This document shows positions 1 through 8,431 of a stretch of 64,000 nucleotides of DNA, one piece after another (the stretch's first letter is position 1; the number at the start of each line of letters is the position of its first letter). The notes under the pieces were generated by a model. The model had not been told where the DNA came from and did no database searches. It was given only the letters and a program-made list of their open reading frames with translations. Position numbers and translations under genes: made by a program. This DNA is from Microbacterium wangchenii (lineage in GTDB: Bacteria; Actinomycetota; Actinomycetes; Actinomycetales; Microbacteriaceae). Where the stretch lies: contig NZ_CP038266.1 in the NCBI RefSeq assembly GCF_004564355.1, forward strand, positions 248,001-312,000, in the 5' to 3' direction.

Positions 1-2
1 TG

Positions 3-113
3 ACGAGCGTGCTCGCCGCGCGTGCGGGAGCATGGGCGGTGCGCGTGCACGACGTGGCGGCCACGTGCGATGCTCTGCAGGTCGCGGAGCGCTGGGAGGG
101 CATCGGAGCATGA
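3..113 (+). CDS. folP: Dihydropteroate synthase, C-terminal fragment (probable)
   Basis: Only the last 36 codons are in the window, in the frame that stops with TGA at 111-113. The stop overlaps the ATG of folB (ATGA), the coupled arrangement also used further down this operon. The tail (..VRVHDVAATCDALQVAERWEG..) matches the usual C-terminus of dihydropteroate synthase, where the VRVHDV stretch closes the TIM barrel. DHPS joins 6-hydroxymethyl-dihydropterin pyrophosphate to p-aminobenzoate. The call rests on this short tail and on position directly before folB and folK. Confidence 0.75.
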   Translation, partial: TSVLAARAGAWAVRVHDVAATCDALQVAERWEGIGA

Positions 114-523
114 GCAGAGACGACGTCGTGGACGAGATCACCCTGACGGGGGTGCGGGCGTTCGGATATCACGGGGTCTACCCCGACGAACGTCGCGAGG
201 GTCAGGAGTTCGTCGTCGACCTGACGCTGCACGTGCCGACGGGGCAGGCAGCCGCCTCGGACGACGTCGCCGACACCGTGCATTACGGCGAACTGGCCGA
301 GAAGGTCGCCGCCGTCGTGACCGGTGAGCCGGTGAACCTGCTCGAGCGCCTCGCCCAGCGCATCGCCGATGTCGTCCTCGCCGACGACCGCGTGCAGCTG
401 GTGGAGGTCACCGTCCACAAGCCCTCCGCGCCGATCCCCGTGCCCTTCGGTGACGTCTCGGTCACGGTGCGCCGATCGCGTCCGCTCGCCCGCACCGCGG
501 GCTTCGCCTCGGAGCCCCGGTGA
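110..523 (+). CDS. folB: Dihydroneopterin aldolase
   Basis: A 137-aa cytosolic enzyme that cleaves 7,8-dihydroneopterin to 6-hydroxymethyl-7,8-dihydropterin and glycolaldehyde in folate synthesis. The family signature is visible: GYHGVYPDER near residues 19-28, the NLLERLAQRIAD helix carrying the conserved Glu near 80, and VHKPSAPIP with the catalytic Lys near 103. The length is typical of the family. The ATG at 110 is chosen because it overlaps the folP stop; an in-frame upstream ATG at 32 lies inside folP coding sequence. The stop overlaps the GTG of folK, so translation of folP-folB-folK is probably coupled. Confidence 0.95.
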   Translation: MSRDDVVDEITLTGVRAFGYHGVYPDERREGQEFVVDLTLHVPTGQAAASDDVADTVHYGELAEKVAAVVTGEPVNLLERLAQRIADVVLADDRVQLVEVTVHKPSAPIPVPFGDVSVTVRRSRPLARTAGFASEPR

Positions 524-1032
524 CCACGGCGGAGCCTCGCGGCGGGGAGCCCCTCGGCACGGAGGCCGTCATCGCGCTGGGCGCGAACCTCGGCGATCGA
601 GCCGAGACCCTCACCGCCGCCCTCACTGCGATCGGCGAGCTGCCGCTGACCACCGATCTGCGGGCCTCGCGCGCGTTCGAGACCGTCGCGGTCACCGTGG
701 CCGGCGAGAACGAGGATGCCCCCCGGTACCTCAACGCCGTCGCCCTGGTCCGCACGCGACTGGCCCCCTCCCTCCTGCTGCAGGCGCTGCACGGCATCGA
801 GGCCGCGCACGGCCGTGTGCGCCGCGAGCGATGGGGCGACCGGACGCTGGATCTTGATCTCATCTCCTACGGGCGGCTCACCTCGACCGACCCGGCGCTG
901 ACCCTGCCGCATCCGCGGGCCGCCGAGCGGGAGTTCGTCCTCACGCCGTGGCTCGACGTCGATCCCGAGGCCCAGCTGCCCGGGGTCGGAGCCGTCCGCG
1001 ATCTCCGCGAGCGCCTGCAGGACCGCTCGTGA
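520..1032 (+). CDS. folK: 2-amino-4-hydroxy-6-hydroxymethyldihydropteridine pyrophosphokinase (HPPK)
   Basis: A 170-aa enzyme that transfers pyrophosphate from ATP to 6-hydroxymethyl-dihydropterin, the step after FolB and before FolP. Motifs: ALGANLGDR near residues 19-27, RYLNAV, the RRERWGDRTLDLDLI block whose DLDL aspartates bind magnesium, and LPHPRAAEREFVL. It starts at a GTG that overlaps the folB TGA. The next gene starts at a GTG overlapping its own TGA. Length is usual for monofunctional HPPK. Confidence 0.95.
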   Translation: MTTAEPRGGEPLGTEAVIALGANLGDRAETLTAALTAIGELPLTTDLRASRAFETVAVTVAGENEDAPRYLNAVALVRTRLAPSLLLQALHGIEAAHGRVRRERWGDRTLDLDLISYGRLTSTDPALTLPHPRAAEREFVLTPWLDVDPEAQLPGVGAVRDLRERLQDRS

Positions 1033-1517
1033 AGCGCACCGGCGCCGGTTCTCTCCTCCTCGCCGCCGTGCTGGGGGCCGTGGCGGGCTTCCTCATCGAC
1101 AGCGCGTTCAGCGCCGCCGGGCGCCCCACCTTCACCCCCGCGGTGAGCCTCCCGATCCTCCTGCTGCTCCTCGGGGCCCTCGTCGTGGTCCTGGCCATCC
1201 CGGTCTACCGCGCCAGTCGTGGACGCACCGCGGCGGCCATCGATCCCTTCCGGGCGCTGCGCATCGCGATGCTCGCCAAAGCCTCCAGCATCGTGGGCGC
1301 GGCGCTCGGCGGGCTCGGCGTCGGACTGCTCGCGTTTCTGCTCACGCGGCCAGTCGTGCCCTCGCTAGGCTCGATGGGCACGGTCATCGCGACGGCGGTC
1401 TGCGGCGGCCTCCTGATCGCCGCCGGGCTGGTGGCGGAACAGCTGTGCACGATCCGGAAGGACGACGATGACGATCAACCCGGGAACCCCTCCGGAGTCG
1501 ATGCCACCGACCGCTGA
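1029..1517 (+). CDS. DUF3180 membrane protein
   Basis: A 162-aa integral membrane protein with about four hydrophobic segments: an N-terminal LLLAAVLGAVAGFLI, then LPILLLLLGALVVVLAIPV, then the IVGAALGGLGVGLLAFLL stretch, and a last VIATAVCGGLLIAAGLV. It matches the actinobacterial DUF3180 family, which is routinely found just after folK; its function is unknown. The GTG at 1029 overlaps the folK stop and puts the protein start at KRTGAGSLL. The C-terminal tail is acidic (DDDDDQ). Confidence 0.8.
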   Translation: MKRTGAGSLLLAAVLGAVAGFLIDSAFSAAGRPTFTPAVSLPILLLLLGALVVVLAIPVYRASRGRTAAAIDPFRALRIAMLAKASSIVGAALGGLGVGLLAFLLTRPVVPSLGSMGTVIATAVCGGLLIAAGLVAEQLCTIRKDDDDDQPGNPSGVDATDR

Positions 1518-2061
1518 TCACCGCGGCGACGACGTGCTGGACCGGGGTACCTTCGAGTCCATCCGGGAGCCGCGCAGCGCCGGCCGGCTCCCACTGGGAG
1601 ACGGCCAGTGGCACCAGCTCGCGCAGGCCTATGTGTGGGTGCAGCTCATCTCCACCGCCACGCTGCTGATCGTCGTGCTGGGCATCGCGCTCGTGCTGCA
1701 GCTGTGGCTCGAGCAGACGTGGGTGTGGATCCCCGCCGGCGTGTTCGCGCTGATCTCGGTGTGGGCCCTGGCGATCACGCCGCGCCAGGCGCGCTCCTAC
1801 GGGTATCAGTTGCGCCAGGACGACCTCGTCTTCCGTCGCGGGATCCTGTGGCAGCGGGTCGTCGCCGTCCCGTACGGCCGGATGCAGCTGATCGACATCA
1901 CCCACGGCCCGCTCGACCGCGGTTTCGGCATCGCACAGCTGAAGCTCGTGACCGCCGCGGCCACCACCGCCGTCACGATCCCCGGCCTGACCCAGGATGC
2001 GGCGGAGCGGCTGCGCGACACGCTGGTGGACGTCGCCGAGACCCGCCGGACCGGCCTGTGA
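1468..2061 (+). CDS. Membrane protein with bacterial PH-like domain (YdbS type)
   Basis: A 197-aa protein with two adjacent transmembrane helices (about residues 52-95) followed by a bPH2 domain containing GYQLRQDDLVFRRGILWQRVVAVPYGRMQLIDI, the signature of the YdbS/YdbT family (established family, function unclear). The ATG at 1468 has a strong Shine-Dalgarno GGAAGGA at 1456-1462 with five bases of spacing, although this makes it overlap the preceding gene by 50 bases; an ATG at 1501 is the alternative. Paired with the larger PH protein downstream, as YdbS is with YdbT. Confidence 0.85.
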   Translation: MTINPGTPPESMPPTADHRGDDVLDRGTFESIREPRSAGRLPLGDGQWHQLAQAYVWVQLISTATLLIVVLGIALVLQLWLEQTWVWIPAGVFALISVWALAITPRQARSYGYQLRQDDLVFRRGILWQRVVAVPYGRMQLIDITHGPLDRGFGIAQLKLVTAAATTAVTIPGLTQDAAERLRDTLVDVAETRRTGL

Positions 2062-3620
2062 GCGAGCCGTCCCCATCGGCCCCTCCCATGGAGGAGGTGC
2101 GCTCGCCGCTGAGCGACGGCGAATGGCACCGCATGCACCCGCTCACCCCGCTGCTGCGCGGGGGACTGTTCCTCCTCGTCGTCATCGGCATCGTCGTGGC
2201 CAACCTCCGCGAACGTCTCGTGGCATTGTTCATCCCCGACTTCTCCGACGAGGGGGAGGTGCCCGGCGACCCGGTCGACTACGTGCTCTCCAACAACCTG
2301 CTGCTCGTCGCCGGGCTCGCCCTGCTCGGCACCCTGGTGGTGCTGACGGTCATCTTCTGGGTGTCGTGGCGGTTCCACACCTTCCGCATCACCGGAGACG
2401 ACGTCGAGGTGCGCACCGGCGTGTTCTTCCGGACGCACCGCCGCGCCCCGCTGGACCGGGTCCAGGGCGTGAACCTCACGCGTCCGCTGGTCGCCCGCCT
2501 GTTCGGGATGGCCAAGCTGGAGGTCATCGGGGCGGGCCTGGATTCCAACGTCAAGCTCGAGTACCTCTCCACCTCCAACTCCGAGACGATCCGGGCCGAC
2601 ATCCTGCGCCTGGCCTCGGGGCGCCGGCTGGGGGAGGCCTCCGCCGCCGAGGGCGCCGTGGACGCGGGCTCGCGCGTGCACCAGGCGGCCAACCTCGTCA
2701 GCGCCGGCATCACCGGCATCATCGAGGGCGAAGACCTCGAGGCGGCCGAGGTCGAATCCGTCGTCCACATCCCCGCCGGCCGGCTCGCGGCATCCCGCGT
2801 GCTCAGCACATCGACGCTCGGGCTGCTGGCCTTCCTCGCCGTCGTGATCGTCGGTGCCGTCATCGGCGAGCCCTGGGTCCTGTTCGCCTTCGTCCCCGCG
2901 CTCCTCGGATTCGGGGCGTACTGGGTGCGCTCGTTCGTACGCTCGCTGCGCTACTCGATCGCACCCACCTCCGGTGGCGTGCGGATCACCTTCGGGCTGT
3001 TCACGACGGTCAGCGAGATCCTGCCGCCGGGGCGGGTCCACGCCGTGGAGGTGCGGCAGTCGCTGATGTGGCGCCCGTTCGGCTGGTGGTCGATCGCGGT
3101 GAACCGCATCTCGGGGCGCGCGATGACCGACGCGGGCACCGACCAGCTCACCAGCGTGCTGCCGGTGGGCACGCGTGCAGACGTCGAGAGAGTCGTCCGA
3201 CTCCTGCTGCCCGCCCTCCCCGAAGACCAGCTCGCGCTCGTGTTCGAGCAGGGGATCCTCGGCCCCGCGCCGGGAGATCCCTACGCCACCACGCCCCGGC
3301 GGGCACGCGTGTTCCGCCCGTTGTCGTGGCGTCGCAACGGCTTCCTCCTCACACCGGATGCGCTGTTCCTGCGTCGCGGGTTCATCTGGCGGGCGCTCGG
3401 GGTCTTCCCGCTGGCGCGCATGCAGAGCATCCGCATCAGCCAGGGTCCGGTCGATCGCGCCCTGCGTGTGGCGAACCTGACGGCCAACGTCGTCAGCGGC
3501 ACCGTCACGACGACGGTGGGAGTCGTCGATCGCGATGACGCCCTGCGGGCGTTCGAGGACGCCGCCCAGGGCATCGTCGCCGCCTCGGCGGGTGACCGCA
3601 CCCACCGGTGGGCGCGGTGA
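2058..3620 (+). CDS. Large membrane protein with PH-like domains (YdbT type)
   Basis: About 520 residues. It has tandem copies of the membrane-pair plus bPH2 unit: FHTFRITGDDVEVRTGVFFRTHRRAPLDRVQGVNLT near residues 110-145, a central membrane pair and RYSIAPTSGGVRITFGLF near 300, and FLLTPDALFLRRGFIWRALGVFPLARMQSIRI near 440. YdbT-family proteins act with a shorter YdbS partner, here the gene just upstream; in Bacillus the pair is linked to antimicrobial-peptide tolerance, which is only suggestive here. The start is a GTG overlapping the previous TGA; an ATG at 2088 is an alternative. Confidence 0.85.
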   Translation: MSEPSPSAPPMEEVRSPLSDGEWHRMHPLTPLLRGGLFLLVVIGIVVANLRERLVALFIPDFSDEGEVPGDPVDYVLSNNLLLVAGLALLGTLVVLTVIFWVSWRFHTFRITGDDVEVRTGVFFRTHRRAPLDRVQGVNLTRPLVARLFGMAKLEVIGAGLDSNVKLEYLSTSNSETIRADILRLASGRRLGEASAAEGAVDAGSRVHQAANLVSAGITGIIEGEDLEAAEVESVVHIPAGRLAASRVLSTSTLGLLAFLAVVIVGAVIGEPWVLFAFVPALLGFGAYWVRSFVRSLRYSIAPTSGGVRITFGLFTTVSEILPPGRVHAVEVRQSLMWRPFGWWSIAVNRISGRAMTDAGTDQLTSVLPVGTRADVERVVRLLLPALPEDQLALVFEQGILGPAPGDPYATTPRRARVFRPLSWRRNGFLLTPDALFLRRGFIWRALGVFPLARMQSIRISQGPVDRALRVANLTANVVSGTVTTTVGVVDRDDALRAFEDAAQGIVAASAGDRTHRWAR

Positions 3621-4342
3621 GCGGGACGCGCGACGGACGGCTCGGCGTCGGCGTGCTGGGCGCCGGCCGGGTGGGTCCCGTGATCGCTGCGGCGCTGCGC
3701 AACGCCGGACATGCGGTGGTGGGCATCACCGCCGGAAGCGACCCCGACCGCGCCGACGCGGTGCTGCCGGGAGTGCCCGTCCTCGATGCCGACGAGGTGG
3801 TCCGGCGCGCCGAACTGGTCGTCCTGGCCGTCCCGCACGATCAGCTGCCGGGATTGGTCTCCGGGCTCGCCGACATCGGGGCGTGGCAGATCGGCCAGCT
3901 CGTCCTGCACGTCGACCCCGGCTACGGCGTGGACGTGCTCGCCCCGGCGATGCGGTCGGGGGCGATCCCGCTCGCGATCCACCCCGCCATCTCCTTCACC
4001 GGCACTTCCATCGACCTGCGCCAGCTCACCGAGAGCTACGCCGCCGTGACCGCCCCCGGTCCGGTCCTGCCCATCGCGCAGGCCCTCGCCGTCGAGCTGG
4101 GCTGCGAGCCGGTCGTGGTGGCAGAAGCCGATCGCCCCGCGTACGCGGAGGCCATCGCCACGGCGACGGAGTTCTCCCGCTCGGTCGTACGCCAGGCCTC
4201 GGGCCTTCTCGCCGGTGTCGGCATCGACAACCCCGGCGGCTACCTCTCCGCCCTCGTGCGTTCCACGGTCGACCAGGCGCTGGCCGAGGGGGCGCCGTCT
4301 GGTCCGGACACCCTCCCGCCCGAGGCTACGCTCGACGGATGA
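3617..4342 (+). CDS. Rossmann-fold/DUF2520 oxidoreductase-like protein
   Basis: A 241-aa protein beginning with GVGVLGAGRVGPVIAAALRNAGHAVVG, a clear GxGxxG NAD(P)-binding motif, and followed by the DUF2520 region (HPAISFTGTSIDLRQLTESYAAVTAPG). This family resembles ketopantoate reductase/F420 NADP oxidoreductase folds and is a standard neighbour of panC in actinobacteria, so it may supply pantoate; that role is inference. The GTG at 3617 gives the same 4-base overlap seen across the operon; a GTG at 3608 is also possible. Confidence 0.8.
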   Translation: MSGTRDGRLGVGVLGAGRVGPVIAAALRNAGHAVVGITAGSDPDRADAVLPGVPVLDADEVVRRAELVVLAVPHDQLPGLVSGLADIGAWQIGQLVLHVDPGYGVDVLAPAMRSGAIPLAIHPAISFTGTSIDLRQLTESYAAVTAPGPVLPIAQALAVELGCEPVVVAEADRPAYAEAIATATEFSRSVVRQASGLLAGVGIDNPGGYLSALVRSTVDQALAEGAPSGPDTLPPEATLDG

Positions 4343-5196
4343 TCAGCACCGTCGCGGAGCTGCGCACCCGACTGGCCCAGGCCAGAGCCGCAGCCCCCAC
4401 CGGCCGGCCGGCGCCGACCGTCGCCCTCGTGTCCACCCTTGGTGCGCTCCACGACGGGCACGTGGACCTCGTGCGCCTCGCCCGCGAACGCGCGGACATC
4501 GTGGTGGTCTCCACGTTCGTCAATCCGCTGCGCTTCCGCACGACCGACGACGCCGCCGCCTACCCCACCACGCCGTCGGTGGACCGCGCGCTCCTGGATT
4601 CCCTCGGCGTCGACGTGGCGTTCGCGCCGGCGGCCGCCGAGCTGCTGCCCGCCGGTTTCGCCACGACCCGCATCAGCGCCGGCGACCTGGGGCTGCGTTA
4701 CGAGGGCAGGTCGCGTCCGTACTACTTCGACGGACTCCTCACCGTCGAGGCGCTGCTGTTCCACCTCGTGCGCCCCGACGTCGCGGTCTACGGGGAGCGT
4801 GACCTGCAGCGGGTCTTCCTGGTGCGCCGCATGGTGCGCGATCTCGCCTTCGACATCGACGTCGCGACCGTCCCCACCGTCCGCTCGGACGATGGCCTGC
4901 CGCTTTCCAGCCGCGTGGCGCTCCTCGACGACGACGACCGCCGGGCGGCCGCCCGGCTTCCCGCGGCGCTCGAAGCGGCCGCATCCACCGCCGACCGGGG
5001 GGTGGACGCCTGCATCGCCGCGGCGCAGTCCACGCTCATGGGCGAGGCGCGGATCCGGCTGGACTACCTCAGCGTCGTGGACCCGGACACCTTCCTGCCG
5101 GTGGACGAAGGGCACGCCGGACGTGCGCACATGCTCATCGCCGCGACCGTGGGCGGGCACCGCTTCGTCGACAACACCGACATCTACGTGCACTGA
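4339..5196 (+). CDS. panC: Pantoate--beta-alanine ligase (divergent)
   Basis: A 285-aa cytosolic ligase that makes pantothenate from pantoate, beta-alanine and ATP. Visible motifs are LVSTLGALHDGHVDLVRLA (HxGH-type nucleotide site; the usual PTMGALH is changed to STLGALH), TFVNPLRF, the pantoate-binding GRSRPYYFDGLLTVEALLFHLVRPDVAVYGERD, and the C-terminal DYLSVVDPDTF. The ATG overlaps the preceding TGA. A TACGCT box at 4327-4332, six bases before the ATG, could also give a separate leaderless transcript. The changes from canonical motifs make this a divergent but complete copy. Confidence 0.88.
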   Translation: MISTVAELRTRLAQARAAAPTGRPAPTVALVSTLGALHDGHVDLVRLARERADIVVVSTFVNPLRFRTTDDAAAYPTTPSVDRALLDSLGVDVAFAPAAAELLPAGFATTRISAGDLGLRYEGRSRPYYFDGLLTVEALLFHLVRPDVAVYGERDLQRVFLVRRMVRDLAFDIDVATVPTVRSDDGLPLSSRVALLDDDDRRAAARLPAALEAAASTADRGVDACIAAAQSTLMGEARIRLDYLSVVDPDTFLPVDEGHAGRAHMLIAATVGGHRFVDNTDIYVH

Positions 5197-5257
5197 GCCG
5201 GCTAGGTGATTGAGCCGGGGGCGTCGGCGGTCTTCGAGGGGCTGCCGGGCCCGCACG

Positions 5258-5291
5258 TAGACTGGAAGCGAATCCCGAGGAGCCCCCAGCG
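5258..5291 (+). promoter_or_regulatory. Probable lysS -10 box and ribosome binding site
   Basis: TAGACT at 5258-5263 is a good actinobacterial -10 box about 29 bases before the lysS ATG. A GAGGAG ribosome binding site (5277-5282) lies nine bases before the ATG. No convincing -35 element was seen. Confidence 0.45.
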
Positions 5292-6836
5292 ATGACCGAC
5301 GCGCCCGCATCCGCACCCGCCGCATCGTCCGACGACGATGCCGAGCGGGCCGAACTGAACGACGCCTTCGAGCAGAAGGCGGTGCGTCTGGCCAAGCGCG
5401 AGCGCCTGCTGACCGAGCGCGCGGATGCCGCGGGCGGGCCGTACCCGGTGGTCGTGCCGGTGACCGACACCATCCCCGAGGTCCGTGCTCGTTTCGGCGA
5501 GCTGGAAGCGGGCGAGGAGACCGGTGTCACCGTCGGCGTCGCCGGCCGTGTGGTCTTCAGCCGCAACACCGGGAAGCTGTGCTTCGCCTCCCTGCAGTCC
5601 GGCGACGGCAGCCGCATCCAGGCGATGGTGTCGCTCGCGGTCGTGGGCGAGGAGTCGCTCCAGCGCTGGAAGGACCTCGTCGACCTCGGCGACCACGTGT
5701 TCGTCTCGGGTGAGGTGATCTCCAGCCGCCGCGGCGAGCTCTCGATCATGGTGCACGACTGGCAGATCGCGTCCAAGGCCGTCCTGCCGCTGCCCAACAT
5801 GTACACCGAGCTCAGCGAAGAGAGCCGCGTGCGCAGCCGGTATCTCGACCTGATCGTGCGCGACCGCGCTCGCGAGACCGTCGTGGCGCGGGCGAAGGTC
5901 AACGCGAGCCTGCGGGCGACCTTCGCCGAGCGTGGCTTCCTCGAGGTGGAGACCCCCATGCTGCAGGTGCAGCACGGCGGGGCCACTGCACGACCGTTCG
6001 TGACGCACGCCAACGCCTTCGACGCCGACCTGTTCCTGCGGATCGCGCCCGAACTGTTCCTCAAGCGCGCCGTGGTCGGTGGCATCGACCGGGTCTTCGA
6101 GATCAACCGGAACTTCCGCAACGAGGGCGCCGACTCCACGCACAGCCCCGAGTTCGCGATGCTCGAGGCGTACCAGGCCTACACCGACTACTCCGGCATC
6201 GCCGACCTGACGCAGGCGCTCGTCCAGAACGCCGCCGTGGCCGTCGCCGGCTCCACCACCGTCACGTGGGCCGACGGCACCGCCTACGACCTCGGCGGCG
6301 AGTGGGACCGCCTGTCGATGTACGGCTCCCTGTCGGAGGCGGCCGGGCAGGAGATCACCCCCGCCACCTCGATCGAGGAGCTGCAGGCGCTCGCCGGGAA
6401 GGCGGGCGTGGACGCCCCGCCGCATCCCACCCACGGCAAGTGGGTCGAGGAGCTGTGGGAGCACTTCGTCAAGACCGGCCTGACCCGACCGACGTTCGTG
6501 ATGGACTTCCCCGTCGACACCAGCCCGCTCGTGCGCGAGCACCGGTCGATCCCGGGTGTCGTGGAGAAGTGGGACCTGTACGTGCGCGGGTTCGAGCTGG
6601 CCACGGGGTACTCCGAGCTCGTCGATCCCGTCATCCAGCGCGAGCGGTTCGTGGAGCAGGCGCTGCTGGCCGCCGGCGGCGACGACGAAGCCATGCGCAT
6701 CGACGAGGAGTTCCTGCGTGCCCTCGAGCACGGCATGCCGCCCACCGGTGGGATGGGCATGGGGATCGATCGCCTGCTGATGGCGATCACCGGGCTCGGC
6801 ATCCGCGAGACCATCCTCTTTCCCCTCGTGAAGTGA
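5292..6836 (+). CDS. lysS: Lysyl-tRNA synthetase, class II
   Basis: A 514-aa cytosolic enzyme that charges tRNA-Lys. An Ala/Asp-rich N-terminal extension (about 40 residues) precedes the OB-fold anticodon-binding domain (TVGVAGRVVFSRNTGKLCFASLQ). The class II core follows with motif 2 (FEINRNFRNEGADSTHSPEF, near residues 265-285) and motif 3 (GMGMGIDRLLMAITG near 490). The C-terminal RETILFPLVK is typical of class II LysRS. The length is normal. It ends six bases before the convergent DUF4192 gene. Confidence 0.97.
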   Translation: MTDAPASAPAASSDDDAERAELNDAFEQKAVRLAKRERLLTERADAAGGPYPVVVPVTDTIPEVRARFGELEAGEETGVTVGVAGRVVFSRNTGKLCFASLQSGDGSRIQAMVSLAVVGEESLQRWKDLVDLGDHVFVSGEVISSRRGELSIMVHDWQIASKAVLPLPNMYTELSEESRVRSRYLDLIVRDRARETVVARAKVNASLRATFAERGFLEVETPMLQVQHGGATARPFVTHANAFDADLFLRIAPELFLKRAVVGGIDRVFEINRNFRNEGADSTHSPEFAMLEAYQAYTDYSGIADLTQALVQNAAVAVAGSTTVTWADGTAYDLGGEWDRLSMYGSLSEAAGQEITPATSIEELQALAGKAGVDAPPHPTHGKWVEELWEHFVKTGLTRPTFVMDFPVDTSPLVREHRSIPGVVEKWDLYVRGFELATGYSELVDPVIQRERFVEQALLAAGGDDEAMRIDEEFLRALEHGMPPTGGMGMGIDRLLMAITGLGIRETILFPLVK

Positions 6837-6842
6837 CCTGAT

Positions 6843-8018
6843 TCACGACTCCACCCGTCGCGAGTCGATCAGGTGGGTCACCGGATCAGACGGCACCGAC
6901 CGGCGGTACACCCACTCCGGCAGATGACCGCTGGCGGCGAAGGTCAGCACGATGCCGGCCATGCCGTGGCCCGGGTCGATCTCGCGAGCCATCTCGGCGT
7001 AGCGCCCGGCATGCGTCGAGCGGCCCAGCGCCCACGCCACCCACGCCGCCGCCGCGAGGATGCCGGGCCGTGAGGAGCGGGGAGCGGCCGCGGCCAGGTG
7101 GCGGGTGAGCGCGAGCGCCGCCTGCAGCCGGGCGGGGTCGGGGGACGGCCCCTCCCCCCAGATGGGAGCGGCGAGATGCTCCGGGTACTCCCCGCCGTCG
7201 GCGTAACGCATCTGGGCGGCGAACGCCTCATCGCCGGCGGCGAGGTCGCGCGCCCACTGCACGAGCGCGACATCGCGCAGACCGGGGCGCATCAGGCACC
7301 ACACCACCGCGGCGGCTTCGTAGGGGTCCATCTCCGCAGGGGCGTACTCGATCGCCTCCTCCAGCAGCAGCGGTACGTCGTCCATCCGCCCGACGGTCGA
7401 AAGGGCGTCCCGCCCGAGAGGGCGGTCCGAGGGCTCCCGTTCATCGCCGAAGAGCGCGCTCGTCGCGCGATCGATCTCGCGCAGAGCGAGTCCGAGACGT
7501 TCCTTCTCGGCCAGGTCGACCGTGGGGAGGTCGGCCCCCGAGGCCTGATCCTCGGTCGGGAGGGGCTCGTCGGCGAACGCCTCATGGTCGTACGGGATGT
7601 CGGTCAGCGGGTGCCCCGCGGGAGGGCATCCGGCGTCGAGGTACGACCCCCATCCGTCCGCGGCGACGCACAGTGCCTCGCTGACGCGGAGACCGCACAG
7701 ATCGGCCTGGGCGAGCAGTGCGCGGACGAGCTCCCCCTGCGGTGGCCCCTCCGAGGCCGCGAAGGTCTCATCGGTGTAGGCGATGACAGCCACCGCATCG
7801 GCATGGCTCACCTTGCACACCATTCCGATGTAGGTCGAGCACATGCTGTCCAGTTCGGTGCGACCGAGGGTGGCCGGCAGGTCCAGACGCAGGCCGCCCA
7901 GGGTGCGGTTGCCGTCGAACGGAATGAGGACGAGGCTGCGGGCGGGTCGGTAGCCCAGGAGGCGCGGCACCAGCGCGAGGAAGTCGGCGGCTCCGGCCGC
8001 GCGGAAGATGGTCGTCAT
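6843..8018 (-). CDS. DUF4192 family protein
   Basis: A 391-aa protein whose N-terminus (TTIFRAAGAADFLALVPRLLGYRPARSLVLIPF) is the hallmark of actinobacterial DUF4192; the family has no established function. The C-terminal third is Ala-rich and helical (RYAEMAREIDPGHGMAGIVLTFAAS). The ATG at 8018 is preferred over a GTG nine bases upstream because a GAGG motif sits at a proper distance only from the ATG. It is convergent with lysS. Confidence 0.8.
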   Translation of the reverse strand: MTTIFRAAGAADFLALVPRLLGYRPARSLVLIPFDGNRTLGGLRLDLPATLGRTELDSMCSTYIGMVCKVSHADAVAVIAYTDETFAASEGPPQGELVRALLAQADLCGLRVSEALCVAADGWGSYLDAGCPPAGHPLTDIPYDHEAFADEPLPTEDQASGADLPTVDLAEKERLGLALREIDRATSALFGDEREPSDRPLGRDALSTVGRMDDVPLLLEEAIEYAPAEMDPYEAAAVVWCLMRPGLRDVALVQWARDLAAGDEAFAAQMRYADGGEYPEHLAAPIWGEGPSPDPARLQAALALTRHLAAAAPRSSRPGILAAAAWVAWALGRSTHAGRYAEMAREIDPGHGMAGIVLTFAASGHLPEWVYRRSVPSDPVTHLIDSRRVES

Positions 8019-8166
8019 GCCGATCACCCTCGTCGGCGGCCGCGCACTCGCACGGGCCGCGGGAGCTGCCGGTGGATGACCGCATCCGCCGACGTGGCTG
8101 GGGAGGAGAGGTGCACCCCGGGCGCCGCATCCGATCCGGTCCGGATACAGCGCCGGCCGCGCGGCG

Positions 8167-8178
8167 TATCCTGGGAGG
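8167..8178 (+). promoter_or_regulatory. -10 box of a leaderless promoter
   Basis: TATCCT at 8167-8172 lies six bases before the GTG of the following small gene, so the transcript should begin at or next to the start codon. The same spacing recurs at several other genes in this window. Confidence 0.5.
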
Positions 8179-8367
8179 GTGGACCCCTACTGGACTGCTG
8201 TGATCTGGTCGCTTCTGCCGACCCTGGCGGTGTCGGCGGTGTTCTACTTCATCCTCCGCTCCATCCTGCGCATGGACCGCACGGAGCGGAAGGCGTACGC
8301 GCGCGTCGAGGCGGAGGAGCGCGCGAAGCGCGGGCTCCCGCCGCAGCCCGCTGCATCCGACCGCTGA
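8179..8367 (+). CDS. Small single-pass membrane protein
   Basis: A 62-residue protein of unknown function. One transmembrane helix (VIWSLLPTLAVSAVFYFILRSIL, about residues 8-30) is followed by a charged, probably helical tail (RMDRTERKAYARVEAEERAKRG). Start is a GTG directly after a -10-like TATCCT. Similar short membrane proteins are common in Microbacteriaceae. It lies alone between DUF4192 and the cardiolipin synthase gene. Confidence 0.7.
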   Translation: MDPYWTAVIWSLLPTLAVSAVFYFILRSILRMDRTERKAYARVEAEERAKRGLPPQPAASDR

Positions 8368-8431
8368 CCCGCTCGAACTGCCCTGTCGGCGCCATTCGAT
8401 ACGCTGAGAGGGTTCACCGGCGGGGGGTGCA

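Noticed and set aside
1806..3605. 599-codon minus-strand frame opposite the PH-domain genes
   Set aside because: Codon-bias shadow; the plus-strand genes have coupled starts, membrane helices and recognised domains.
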